Of a stretch of 43,789 bases of DNA, positions 1 through 11,943 are shown in pieces. The notes beneath the pieces were generated by a model. The model made no database searches. It saw nothing but the letters and a program-made list of their open reading frames with translations, and was not told the DNA's origin. The DNA is taken from contig NCSJ02000341.1 in NCBI GenBank assembly GCA_002812745.2, forward strand, positions 1-43,789, read 5' to 3'. The position numbers and the translations under genes were made by a program. The first letter of the stretch is position 1, and each line of letters opens with the position of its first letter. The stretch is from Scytalidium lignicola (Eukaryota; Ascomycota; Leotiomycetes).

Positions 1-1735
1 TAAACCTTTTATCTTTCTTAATTTATCATATAAAGTAGAGATATATAATATAAACAGTATTGATAAGAGTAAAGAACCTTGTAAGACTCTTGCTTTTATT
101 AAGATTAATTAAGTTGTTTTACTGTTAAAGGATAAACAAGTAATCTTGTTTGTTAAATAATTATTAATTTAGCTTATTAACCATTGTAAGAAGCTTTTTT
201 NCTTAAAGTATATGTTATAACTACTTATGGTTTACTGTGTTAAATGCCTTTTTAAGATTAAGTTATAATAATAATGTAATAATACCTTGGCTTTATATTG
301 TATAAACAATATCTGTTATTATCCTTATTGTTAATTCTGTAGATTTACTATGTTTATTTCTTATCTGTCTTTTTAAAAGTAATCCTTACTTTTTTGTTAC
401 TTTTATAATATAAGTAATTATTATAACTTTGAATACTTTTGTTATACAATTAAGTAGTATAATTAACTATTATCTTCTAACTTATCATAGTTGTTTTATT
501 ATCTTACTTGGTTTCTATAATACTATCACATTTATTATATAATAACTACAAGGAAAGTGTTTTAGTCTAAAGCTTGTTTTGACTAGGATTGTTAGAATTC
601 ATTGTAATAACTAATTATAAGCTTGTAGAAACTTATTAGTTAATTAGTCTAACCTTAGTACTTTTTATACTTTAACCTTATAAAGTACTTGTATAATAAT
701 TACTTTGTTATAACCTTTGTTTATCTTAATTACTCTTGCTTAATTTGTATCTTATAGTTTGATGTAATCTACTTATACTTCTAAGAAAAAATTAATTGTA
801 AGTATTGTTACTTTCTTATTATATATATATACTAATAGTCTTTCTAAGTTGTTATTATGTAGTTCTAAGATCTTTAACAAGTTAATAAGCATATAATTAT
901 GTGTTTATACTTACTGTTCAAGTGTTTACAACTTATGAGTATCTTTTGTTGTTATTATTATTACTTGTTATTAACTTTTTGTTTAAGCTTAAACAATTCT
1001 TTCTTTTTGTTCCTTAAGAACTTAATCTAGGTTTTAATAATTTTACAAAGACTTATTTATATGTTATTAGCATTTTGCTTTCTAAGTAACCTTAGTTACT
1101 TTCTTAGTTATATAATTCCATTATAATATTAAGTAATCAACTGATAACTTCCTTCTAAGTATTGTCTTATAATATCAATTAATTGTTTTGTTAATGTATT
1201 AACTACTTTGTTTAACTACTCCTTAGTAGATATATAACCTAGGAGGAGTAATGAGTTGGCTATTATCACTTTAATTTTTTTGTAGTCGATTAATCTTTAA
1301 CTGTAGCCTGGTTTTCCATTGTACGTTTGTTGTCTACTTGCTTCAAGTTCGATTTTGATAAGCTGTAAGGGATGGTCTAAGCTAGTCTAGTCTTCAACTC
1401 TTATGTACTGAATTCAGAGGTCTGTTGTGTGCTAAGTATAGTCAATGGTTGAGTCCTTGCTATTGTCCTGTCTCCATGTAAGTTCTCCTTAAGGTGTAGC
1501 AAGCTCAAGCCTCCATCGTTGTACTAACGTTAACAATTCATTAACTCTGTCGCTTATTCTTTCTTCTTTATCCTATATTAGGTGATGTTGATTAAAATCA
1601 CTTGTTAGTATTATGTGATTTTCCGGTTCTGTTGCAACAAGATCATGGATAAGTGTATGCTAATTTAAGGTTGTGTATCCAGCTGAGTATATCGAGTAAA
1701 CTGTTATGCTTATATAGTCTAATATGCATTATAAT
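1..1735 (-). mobile_element. Tad1-type LINE fragment: RT start and endonuclease
   Basis: Read on the minus strand, about 1735-1230 encodes the C-terminal part of an endonuclease/exonuclease/phosphatase domain. The motif SDFNQHH (a GDFN.HH-type metal site, near 1600) is followed by GELTWRQDNSKDSTIDYT and then DHPLQLIKIELEAS, which is typical of Tad1-clade LINEs. About 420-200 encodes the start of the reverse transcriptase, with LILKKAFNTVNHK (the LDLKGAFDTVNH motif) near 210-255. The catalytic YVDD box would lie beyond the window start. In-frame stops, mostly TAG or TAA where tryptophan or glutamine is expected, show it is dead and RIP-like. The endonuclease stretch is clearly less AT-rich than the rest. 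Family assignment rests on motifs read by eye. Confidence 0.8.
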
Positions 1736-4540
1736 CTAGTTATTAATAAGTAGTTAAAATGTTAATATAAATGTTGTAATTTTATATTAGTTAAGAAATA
1801 AAGGTTTTCCTTTAATAAATTAAGAATAAGAGTATGTAAAGATATGTCTTAAAGTAAAAAGTTATAACTGAATTATCATATGACTAGAATACTTCTTTGT
1901 AAGGTAATAAATAAGTTTGTAAGGTTGTTGAAATATATATTTAATTAGTTTATATCCATTAAGCATAACAAAAAGGGAGTAGTTAATTCAATTATATAAA
2001 ATTTAATTTGCTTAATTAATACATTTATTAGTATAAAACTTATTGAAGTTATACTCTTAATTTTGAATTATATTGTTATTATACCTTTAATTATAATATT
2101 TAGTATTATAGTTTAGTCTACTTGTTATAAAACTTTAAATTGATTGTAATTAGTTGTAAAGTACTTTGTAACTCTTGTATTAATTAAGATTTTATGAAAT
2201 TGTCTTGAATTGTACTTTATTAAGCTCTTTGTGTTGTATACTTCTGTTATAATTATTATNAAAGGTTTTTAAGTTAAGTTCTTAAGGATAATTCTTAGTT
2301 ATTAATACTTTAGTGATTAATTAGTATAAGAAAGTGTTATTAATTAGTTTTATGATAATTAGTATAGTTAATTCTATTAAGAAACTTCTACATAAGGTAA
2401 AGAATATAATTATAATAAAGAATATAATTTTAAGTTAGTTAAGTTCTTCAAAGTCTATTTTTATATTATTATAAGCAAATAAGGTCTTAAAAGTAAAGTT
2501 TAACTTGTCTTCCTTAAAGTTATTTCCTTTATAATCAACAATGTATTATTTAAATTATTCATTAAAACATTGTTCAAAGTTATAAACATTAAAGTTAAAT
2601 TTACTTATATTTTTAACTTTGAAATATACTTTCTCTGTATCTTACTCTTCTTGTAAGTGTTTTTATAATTAATACTTTTTTCTTTTGTATATAAAGTATT
2701 TTCCTTATGTTTAAAAGTATAGAGTAATATGTTTAAAGCTTTGTAAATTAAATTATTAGCTTATATTATAATTAGTATAATAGTAATAATTTGTAAAATA
2801 GGTTTTACTATTGTATTGTTGTTCTTTTTCCTTCTTGTATAATATAATAAACAAATGGAATTTGTTGATAAGTTGTTTTAAGTCTTTTAATAAGTTTGAA
2901 ATAGTATATTTACATGTTGAAGATCCTTAATAAATAGTAATTAACTTCTTGTAAAGAATATTAGTTATTCTGAAAGTTAGTTGAAGATTATATTAAAGTT
3001 CTTAAAGCTTGTTAATAAGTAATTATACATTCTTAAGTGTTGTTTTCTTAAGGTTTCTAATTGTAATTAAAGTTAATATTATTCTTTTTTATTTAGTATA
3101 AATTTAATAATAATATATAAGTCCTTTGTAGAAGTTGTATATATAAGTGTATACTTCTTTGAATATGTGTTTAATAAGGTTGTTAATAATAAAGTAACCT
3201 TTTGTTAACCTTATTAGTATAATAAAGAATGCTTTTATATAGAATTCTTTTAATAATTCTACTTGTTCATAATAACTCTTAAAGATTATCAACTTGTATT
3301 TGAAGTTATTAATTACTTTATTATACTTTTTNATTTTGTATATATCTTAATGATATTAAAGACTTATTTTATGTACATAGGTTAAGTTGAAGATAATATA
3401 ATAGGCTAAGCTTATAATTAAAGTTATAATTTTATTATGACTTGTAAAATTGTTGATAATTGTTTTAAGAGGTTATAAGAGTCAGGAAAATGTTTGATTC
3501 TTAATTAATATACATTAAGTTAAGAACTTTAAGATTGACTTAAATATTTATAAGTAAAGCATTTATAAGGAGTTTGATAATCATAAAAGTAATAAGTCCT
3601 TTTTAAAGGTTTAAAAGAATACGTTGAAGGTCTTCTTTACTTTATAAGTGTTGTTCTTCCTCTTATATAACATTTATAAGTATTTAGGTAATTATGATAT
3701 TCTTGTTGTTATACATTACTTGTATACTATTATAATAAAGGTAATTATGTAATTCTTGTATTTCTTTCTAAAGAATAAGCTTGAAGGTATTAATTATAAA
3801 ATCTTTGAAATCCTCTTAGAACAAATCTTAAAGGTTTATATTACTTTGTCTATTAACATAATATTTATAAATTTTAATAGTTAAGAATTCTTGTACATCT
3901 TTTATAATAACATTATTAAGCTTTATTCCTTATTCTTACTTCTTGATTAATGTTCTCTAGTTTACCTTTATGATATTCTTTGTTATTATTATAATGGTTT
4001 TTTAGTTTGGTTTTCATTATAATTTCTATTGTTTTTCTTGTTTTTGTTATATTTCTTATTATTCTTAAGCTTTATATTGTTGTCCATTAATATTAACATA
4101 AAGTATTTAAGTAATTAAAAAGCAAAGTTGGTTATACTTAAGTACAAAGAGTATTTACTTACAAGTAGTAAACTTTATAATCTTAAAGACTTGGATAAAT
4201 ATTTTTAAGAGTATAATAGCTTTTTAATCTTCTTGATTATTATAATTTTGTAAACTCTTAAATTCTCTTGTATACTTGTAAAAGCTTGTAATTTTGTAGT
4301 AAAAGTGAAAGTAAGATGAAGATTATAGTTTTAATAGTTTAACATGTTGTTTTTAGTTTAGAATAAAAGATATAAAGAAAATAATGGTTTTTGAATAAAA
4401 ANTTAATAAAAATAAAAAGTAAAAGAGTAGTTTTTTNAAATAGAATTAGTCAATTAACTGATTATACAACTTTATAAGTAAACTATTAAGTATTTAACTA
4501 AATATGTTGTTTTTGGTAAAAACAAGTTCAATAATAATAA
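1736..4540. other. AT-rich degraded DNA, probably LINE 5' part or another transposon
   Basis: This stretch is extremely AT-rich and has no open frame above about 60 codons. It lies upstream of the minus-strand LINE endonuclease, so it may hold that element's ORF1 and 5' region. No zinc knuckle or other domain could be read with confidence. A lysine/asparagine-rich minus-strand reading near 3900-4020 could be a damaged Gag nucleic-acid-binding segment, but this is weak. Confidence 0.3.
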
Positions 4541-4725
4541 TTATGAAAAGGGATTACTGAATGTCCTATTAATTAAATTATAGTTGTTAAATAGTTGTTT
4601 CCTTCTTTGACTAGTAGATTTCAACTCTGTAAAAGGACTACTAAGTGTTTAGCTAAACAGTAGTTATAATCTCCTAGGATTTAGCTTTAAAAGGGGATTA
4701 CCAAGCATCTTGTTAATAAACAATA
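4541..4725. repeat. Three imperfect copies of a short motif
   Basis: A motif of the form AAAAGG(G)ATTAC(C/T)(A/G)A(A/G)TGT, followed by a TTAA-rich tail, occurs near 4546, 4631 and 4689. The copies differ mostly by transitions. The spacing is uneven (about 84 and 58 bp), so this is a loose tandem or promoter-type repeat rather than a clean satellite. It could be the internal 5'UTR repeat of the LINE on its left, but nothing in the sequence proves that. Confidence 0.35.
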
Positions 4726-7370
4726 ATCTCTTAAGCTATATGTACAAACTAATTAGTGTTAGTTCATTTATAATATGTAGTATAATACATAATTATATAT
4801 AATATACTCGTTGTGTTATTCTATGATTCTTCTACGATTAGAGGGTAAAAGAATAAAGTTATAAGAGTTTCATTTGCTCTTATTACTTAATCAAGACTAG
4901 TTTACAAGAGCATATGAATATCACATGTATATAACTACTATTCTACTAACATTAAATGAACATTAAATTTATTCCTTTTTTAAGGTATTATAAATATAAT
5001 CTTATAAAACTTCTATTTCCTTTTCTATTAATAAGTAAACAAGTTATTATAACAAAGTAACACTTTTTTACTAGATTAATCAAATATTATAACTTTTTTT
5101 CCTTTAAATAGTTTTCTAACTTTCTTATTATTAAAAATGTTTTTATATTTGTAATATCTTTTAAGAATAATATTACTTTAACTTATTCTTATCTTATTTC
5201 TTATTTGTAAAAGTTAAAAGTATAATTAAGTTTAAATCTTCTAGAAGAATACTTTAAATAATAAAGTTGTCTTTTCTTTTTCAAGGATTTTTGCAAATTC
5301 TTTTAAGCTTAAGGTTTTATATTCTTTAATTATGAAGTAATATCTTTAAATACTTTTTACTTATTTTATATTTAAGTTTATAATAATAAGTTATAAGTGT
5401 TTTAATATAATTAAATGTATAAATGTTAAAGTTGTTAAGAATTAGTATACTATATTCTTAGTTTCTCCTTTAATATTTATTATTTTTATATTTACTTAGT
5501 ATAAATTATAAACTTTTACATAAGTCTTGTTTATTATACAAAATCTTATAAGTACTTTATTATTATCTTATTAATTATATTCCTCAACAAGTATAAATAA
5601 CATTTTATTTACTTTTACATTATTATTAATTAAAGCTTATTTTGTTTTCTACTTATTGTCTTTATCTTAGATCTTGAATAAGATAACCATGTTTAATTAT
5701 TTATCTTATTCTATTATTATATAAAGTCTTTTTNAATGTCTTGTTTATAAAGATGAAAACTATTATATCTTTTAAACTAAGTTGTTTCTTTAGCTTTAAA
5801 GTATTATTCTTCTTTTACTTCTCTTTTTAAAATATTATAATATTATATATCTTACTTTTTTACAAGTATAATATATAACTTTAAGAATTGTCAAATAATT
5901 CTTAATAATGTATTTAAATTTTTTATATTTATAATAGTTAAATAATTATTAAGTTTATATTAACATTGTGTTTACTCTTATTAAAGAAGTTCTTTAATAC
6001 TCTTTATTATTATAATCCCTTTCCTAGATTAAGAAGTATGTCTTTACTTAAAGTAAATCACTTTTATACTACTCTTTACCTTGTTTATATTTAATATTCT
6101 AAGTATTTAATTATTTTATATCTTTTTTTAACTTGTATTTATATTTTAAAACTTATTAACTAATATAACAAAGTCTTTTCAAGTAATTAATATATTATTA
6201 TACTTTATGATTAATTTTTAAAACAAGAGTATAAACTTTGTAAAGAAGTTATTTTACTAGTATATATCTATTATAACAAATATTTATTCTTTTAAAGTAT
6301 TCAAGTATTAAACAAATACTTTAATACTTTGTTTTACTCTTATTATAACTTTATCATATTTTGTAATTATCTTTATCTACTTATTATTCTTATCTTTTAA
6401 GGATATAAACAACATTTTCTTAAAGTTATCTTAAATAATTATATTAAGTTTTAATATCTTTTCCTTTTCAATTTATTTTACCTTTAAAACTNCTTTTTAA
6501 GTATGATATTTCATATATTATTCTATTTGCATTTATATTATAATTATCTTAATAAGTATAGAATGTTAATTTATAATTATATATAAAATTCTAATATTCT
6601 TTTAAAGATTTCCTTTTAAATAACTTTAAAAGTAAAAAGTATTTTAACTTATTAATATATGAGTAAATAATCAAACATAATCTAAGTATTATTATGTTAA
6701 CACTTTACTAAGATAAATACATTAGTATATCTTAAAGTATTCTTATTATATCTTTTAAGCTTTTAAACTATAAGCTTTATTCTAAATGTTATTATAGTTA
6801 TTCTTATTATATTAATACTTTTTNATATCTTGTTCTTCAGTTCTACATCTGCTTTATCTTTAACTTAACATTGTCTTTTTNAATTCTTTGTTTTCTTACT
6901 TTAATTCTTATAAATAACATAGTTATTCTTTTTCTTTAAAAGCTTTTGTAATCTAAGTTATCTTTACAACTTCTTTAGTTTAAAATACTAACGTTATTAT
7001 TCCTTCTTGTATAATAACTCTTTCTTGTATTTTTTCTTTTNAATATCTTACTTATTAAAATATTTACTATATATTTAATACTACTTATTATTCTTAATTA
7101 TAACAGATTACCTTCTTAAAGAAGAGTTAATATATTATAAACCTAAGACAAGTAATAAACAATAAACTATAAGCTGAACAATAAGTAAGTTATAATAAGT
7201 ATTTACCCTTATATAAACTAACTCTTGCCTTTTACTTTCTCCTTTGTTCTTGTATATATACATATACTATATTCACATAACCTATTGTAGTTAAGACCTC
7301 TTAAAGCTAACATACTAACATCATTTATCTCTTAATAATTATTTAGCTTTCTAGATTACTAGATCTGTTA
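4726..7370. other. AT-rich degraded DNA, no family assigned
   Basis: The plus strand is T-rich here and every frame is broken by stops. I found no LTR, terminal inverted repeat, tRNA or conserved protein motif. The composition matches the RIP-degraded transposons elsewhere in the window, so old transposon sequence is the likely content. Confidence 0.4.
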
Positions 7371-7625
7371 ATTAAATTGTTATAATTATAATAATTATAA
7401 TTATAATAATTATAATTATAGTTATTATAAGAGTTGTAACCATAATAAGTATGAGAGTTATAATAAGTGTAAGAGTTATAATCGTTATAAGAGTTATAAC
7501 TATAATAGTTGTAATAATTGTAGTTGTAATAACTGTAACTGTAATAGTTATAGTTATAATAATTGTAATTGTAATAATTATAACTGTAATAACTGTAACT
7601 ATAATAGTTATAGCTAATAATTGTA
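7371..7625. repeat. Degenerate trinucleotide-type low-complexity array
   Basis: About 255 bp consist of variants of TATAATAGT, TGTAATAAT and AGAGTTATAA units, with a 3-bp and a roughly 6/9-bp rhythm. It looks like an old GTT/AAC-type simple repeat blurred by C-to-T and G-to-A changes. The long valine/isoleucine-rich frame across it (7451-7669) is a by-product of the period-3 repeat and not a gene. Confidence 0.7.
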
Positions 7626-9062
7626 GATTAATTAGTAATTCAAGTTTTATATTACTCTTAAATATTTGAGGTTTATTAAGATCTTCTTAAAGCATTTCAA
7701 TTATAAGATTTTTGCATTTTTNAACTGTTTAACTAATTAATATAAGTATTATAATCTTTAAATAATAATTCAGTAGATGTACAATTAATTGTTAAGTGTT
7801 TTTNAAGTGTTAATTACTAGAATAATTTCCATTAATTTATTAATTTATTTTCTAAGCTTTAATTTTAACTTTAACTATTTTATTTGCTTATTCAATAAGA
7901 CTTTAAGTTTAAGGTATTCTAAGCTTTTTATTAATTATTCAAATATTATATTTGTATAATATAATAAGAAAAGTACTTTTAAACTCTTTATTATTATTAT
8001 ATTATATAATTTTAAAAAATAAAAAGGTTATAATAAATTAATTAAATACTTATATGTCAAAGTTATCTGTACATAAAGTGAAGAGAGGCTAAGTAGTTGA
8101 AATAGAATAAGAGACTAACAGTGTAATAATAGTTAGTTAAATGTAGATTTTTCTTAAAGTTTAGTATTCTCTTAAATTACAAGATTAATGTTTGACTTCT
8201 GTCAAAGAAAAGGGGAAAACCCTCTTTTTATAACTAAGAGTTAACAGTTAAAGAACAGTTAAGACTTAAACCTTTATCCTTTTCCTCTTTTCACATAATT
8301 ATCACATTAAGGACTTAACATTATATAATTAAAATTAATTTTTTACTTTTGAGTAAATATAATTATAAATATTTAGTAAAATGATTTTTAATATATAATA
8401 TTCATTTATACTAACTAAATAGTTTATACTTTATATTAATTAAATTTACTTGAATATATTTTTAAGTTTTTCTTAAAAATAATAAGTTTAAGAAAAGTTT
8501 TAATAATAAATAACTAATTCAAAGAATAGTTTTTACATCTTTTAAGTACTTATTTAACTTTATCATATTTAATTTTATAATAATTTTACTTACTTATTAA
8601 TTATACTTTATTTTATCTTGTATAAAAGAGTTTAATATACTCTTGTACAATAATATCAAATACTTTATTATCTTGTATAACATATCTTAGTTTTAAATAA
8701 TGTAAATCAAGTAATTAATATAATTAATAATCTTTAAATTTAAATTAAGTAAGTATTTTGTGTTTTAAGTTAATATTTACTTGATTCTTTAGTTTAAAGC
8801 TTAAGTTATCTAAAAACATATACATTCTTTACTTGTATTCTAAGTTGATTTATTCTTCATTAGTATAGCCTTTACTAAATATATATTCTTAAAAGGTAAA
8901 GTGTACATTATTAAAAAAAAGGGTTAATTGATTTAATTAAAGCTATATTTAAATAGAGAATAACTTAATTGAAGGTTGTAAAATAGAAGAAATCTATTAC
9001 ATTTAAAGTTATACCGCTACTGTAGAGTAAGTGGTTAATAAATAGGCTAAGCAATTAGCTAA
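7626..9062. other. AT-rich degraded DNA
   Basis: No coding motif or terminal repeat was recognised. A less degraded patch at about 8180-8300 contains a purine run (AAGAAAAGGGGAAAA) that could be a polypurine tract or LTR edge, but I found no partner copy in the window. Confidence 0.3.
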
Positions 9063-9098
9063 TGAACCTAGTCTTAAAAGTCTGTGGATTACAAGCAT
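9063..9098 (+). repeat. Left terminal inverted repeat of the Tc1-type element
   Basis: Begins TGAACCTAGTCTTAAAAG and ends in ACAAGCAT. It is the reverse complement of 10256-10291 apart from transitions such as TG for CG at its outer edge. Confidence 0.9.
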
Positions 9099-10255
9099 TA
9101 ATTAGCTCTAAACTTACTAACCTTACATACTAAAATGCTTTCTACTCTACTAATGCCAAAATACCTTTTAAACTATGAAATACTTACTAAACACAAGAAG
9201 ACAATACATCAACTTTATCAGCAAGCTCATTTCAGAATTAATAAGCTTATAATAGCTTATAATGTTAGCAAAATTATTAATTAATCAAATTTTATAGTAT
9301 GATTAACCAGAATAAGTATAACTTACTTGAATAGAATATTTATATTAATTAAATGATAAACAAGTTATAGATATTATCAACTATATTAATGAATTATATA
9401 AGTATAAAATCCTTGATTATGTACAATTACAATAAGAATTACATTTATCATATTTCTCTTAAACAATTAAACAAATATTAAAAGAATAAGAATATTAGAA
9501 ATGTATAATACGTTAAAAATCATATCTTATAAAAATCTAAGCTTATAACTAATTAATTTAAGTAATAGATTATATGTTTTAGTATAAAAATAGAAATTTA
9601 TTCTTTAGTCTAATAAAGTAACNTTTTTTGATTAAAGGTNAAAAAAATCAAAGAGAAAGTTATATATTAAAAAGAAGAATAATTTTATCCAGATTATATT
9701 CAGTTTCAATTATATCAAGGTTATACAATATTTATTAATGCTTAAAGGTTAATTAGATATAATTATAAAAGTTAATTGTTATTTATAAAGGGATCTAGTT
9801 AAAATAGAGCATTTACAGAAAAAGATTATTGTGTTTAAGTGCTTGAAAAACTAGTAAAGGGTATTTTAGCTGAATTTGAGATTGTAACAGCTATTAAAGA
9901 CTAAATATTATAATTTATAAAAGATAAAAATCCTGTATATAGTTATAAGTTTATAAACAATCTTTATGTATAATAAAAAGCCTTTAAAAGTATTGTATTA
10001 TTTTTATACTTTTCTACAAGTCCTGATATAAATCCAATTGAAAAATGTTGAAGGCAAATCAAACAAGCATTACATAAGTACAAGCAACAACTTACCAACG
10101 AGTAAGAAATGAAGAATGCAATAACTGAGGAATAGGAAAAAATACCTCAAGAATAAATTGATGAGTTAATTGAGAAACAAAAGTATTAGGTTAATCAATT
10201 AATTAAAGCATATAGGTGGAGTACAGCAAATTAAATTGATTTAAATAGTGTTGAT

Positions 10256-10291
10256 ATGCTTGTAATCCACAGACTTTTGAGACTAGGTTCG
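10256..10291 (-). repeat. Right terminal inverted repeat of the Tc1-type element
   Basis: Runs ATGCTTGTAATCC to GACTAGGTTCG, mirroring 9063-9098. It keeps C/G where the left copy has T/A, so it is the less mutated of the two. Confidence 0.9.
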
Positions 10292-10799
10292 TAACGGCCG
10301 GAGTTAGTGTATAGCCTAGAACATATATATTACTTTTGTTGATGTATAAACTTTAATTTTCAACTTAATCTAACTTTAAAATTAAAAATTACACTATTTT
10401 TAAATTGTTAAATAACTTTAATTATTATTATCTTTGAAACATAAAATGCCTTTACAATATTATCATGAGTTTGACTATATGTTACAATTATATAAATAGT
10501 TATATATTGTTCTGAACTTAATTTATGATTAAATTAACAATTTCCACTAATTATAATATTAAAAGTACATAAATTAAAGCTTATGTTAAATTGTTATGAT
10601 TTTTTGAAAAAAAAGGCATAATAGTAGTAGATATAATACATCACATTAACACAATAAAGTGGTCTCAGACTTTTAACCCCTGATTGTAAGAATCAAAAAA
10701 GGCTTCTAAGATAGAACATAACTTCACGATGGTTTGTTGCACNAAAAAAGATGCTTTATCATACTCGAAAACCGAAGGTAAATAGTAACGTCGATGCAT
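10292..10799. other. AT-rich spacer with a less degraded tail
   Basis: 10292-10650 is plain AT-rich sequence with nothing recognised. 10660-10799 has near-normal base composition and abuts the MITE, but no family could be assigned. The short minus-strand frame across 10665-10853 crosses an N and the MITE border and is not a credible gene. Confidence 0.35.
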
Positions 10800-11067
10800 T
10801 ACGAGCCCAACCTCGTAGGTCTGTGCGCTCAGGCTTGTTTTCAGGTCTTTCAAAAATCAAGTCGACCCTTTCACTTTAAATTTATTAAATAAGCACAAAG
10901 TTATAAGAGTATTAAAGTTAAGAATATAATAAAGGAAAACCTGAATTTATTCATTCAAATGTAATAAAAGGTTTTATACTACAAAGTAAAAAGTTAAACT
11001 TTTACTTTAGTGGACTTTAGTGAGCAAAGGGCTTTAAGCGCACAAACCTACGGGATTGGGCTCGTTA
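10800..11067. mobile_element. MITE with termini related to the Tc1-type element
   Basis: About 268 bp are bounded by roughly 38-bp imperfect inverted repeats: ACGAGCCCAACCTCG at 10801 and its mirror CGGGATTGGGCTCGT ending at 11065. The interior is AT-rich and non-coding. The termini share the pattern ACGA.CC.A..CTC with the outer ends of the 9063-10291 transposon, so a transposase of that superfamily probably moved it. A TA sits at the right border (11066-11067) and TT/TA at the left. This is a non-autonomous element by structure. Confidence 0.75.
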
Positions 11068-11099
11068 CAGTTGTTTTACTAGTAACCTTAAAGTGGTAA

Positions 11100-11382
11100 A
11101 CTAGTAATTCTTGAAAAACGATCACTAATTCTTAGAGGATTATTTCCGATTGTTTAAGAACACCTATCTTAGTTCTTCATAATAGACTTTAAGGTACTGT
11201 ATTATTACATATTCTTAAAGGACAATAACTAATTTTACGAGATTCGTCGCCAATTTTTAGAGAATAGTTACCGAACTTTAGTGGATCATCACTAATTCTT
11301 AGAGGGCTCTTAAAGGACCATCGCTAGTTTTCAAAGGAGTAACCACTAATTCTTCGAGGACGATAGCTAATTTTTAAGGGCG
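11100..11382. repeat. Degenerate 21-22 bp minisatellite at the island border
   Basis: Variants of CGATCGCTAATTTTTAGAGGA recur at about 11120, 11222, 11246, 11286, 11318, 11339 and 11361. The last copies are spaced 21-22 bp apart. Substitutions between units are largely transitions, with some insertions between units. The array lies at the change from AT-rich transposon DNA to the gene island. Confidence 0.65.
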
Positions 11383-11943
11383 CAGTTGACCCTCGTCAGA
11401 AGATTATCCAGCTCTTTTCTCCTTAGCGTACCATTAGACTCATCACCAGTTAAAGTCCGGTGTGCCAACATAATTCCATGACTTCGTATTTTTATTCAGT
11501 GAAAACTTTGAAGTTCTCGTCCATTGATTTATCATTAGTCCCTCCCAGGGATTTTATTCTCGCTCTCCTTAAGTTTTTTCACAGCAGGCACNTTTTTTTT
11601 CAATGATCGTTTAGGGCAAGCGACCATTATGGTCTCGTAGTTGTAAGTGTCGACCTGGCTGATTAGAGGTAATACATGTAAATCGTAGAGGCGAAGGAAT
11701 ATGCGGGCAAACCACCGAGTAGGATCGGTTGAAGACAGACGATTATTTAAGATGATTAGGTAGGGTTTGAATATAGCTTCTGAGAATGTCCTTTGTTCGA
11801 GAAGACAAATAGAATTACAGGTCCCCCTAGTGTAGAACTGCTTCTTTTCCTGTAAATTAGATAAATAACAGCGTCACGGCGAGTTGAAGACTGATATAGG
11901 TTTATATTAGTCCGTTTAGTACTTGCTCCATCTGTTTTGGTCC
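11383..11943. other. Intergenic region downstream of the aldolase gene
   Basis: Base composition is intermediate. No open frame with coding character was found. It holds the 3' side of the minus-strand aldolase gene and one N beside a T run (11592). Confidence 0.5.

Larger units (their letters stand above)
9063..10291 (+). mobile_element. Tc1/mariner-type DNA transposon, RIP-degraded
   Basis: The element is 1,229 bp long with 36-bp terminal inverted repeats (9063-9098 and 10256-10291; shared core CTGTGGATTACAAGC), flanked on both sides by TAA, consistent with a TA-type target duplication. Plus-strand coding remnants begin near 9155 with a helix-turn-helix-like stretch containing HQLYQQAHFRINK. 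Near 10019 comes SPDINPIEKC, the signature around the last acidic residue of the DDE_3 transposase, followed by RQIKQALHKYKQQ. In-frame TAA/TAG codons, several at expected tryptophan positions (for example after PIEKC), show the transposase is inactive. The left repeat differs from the right mainly by C-to-T changes, as RIP would leave. A pogo/Fot1 subgroup cannot be excluded. Confidence 0.85.

Noticed and set aside
7451..7669. Val/Ile-rich 72-codon open frame
   Set aside because: Runs through a period-3 low-complexity array; not a protein gene.
10665..10853. 62-codon minus-strand frame
   Set aside because: Crosses an N and the border of the MITE; no domain.
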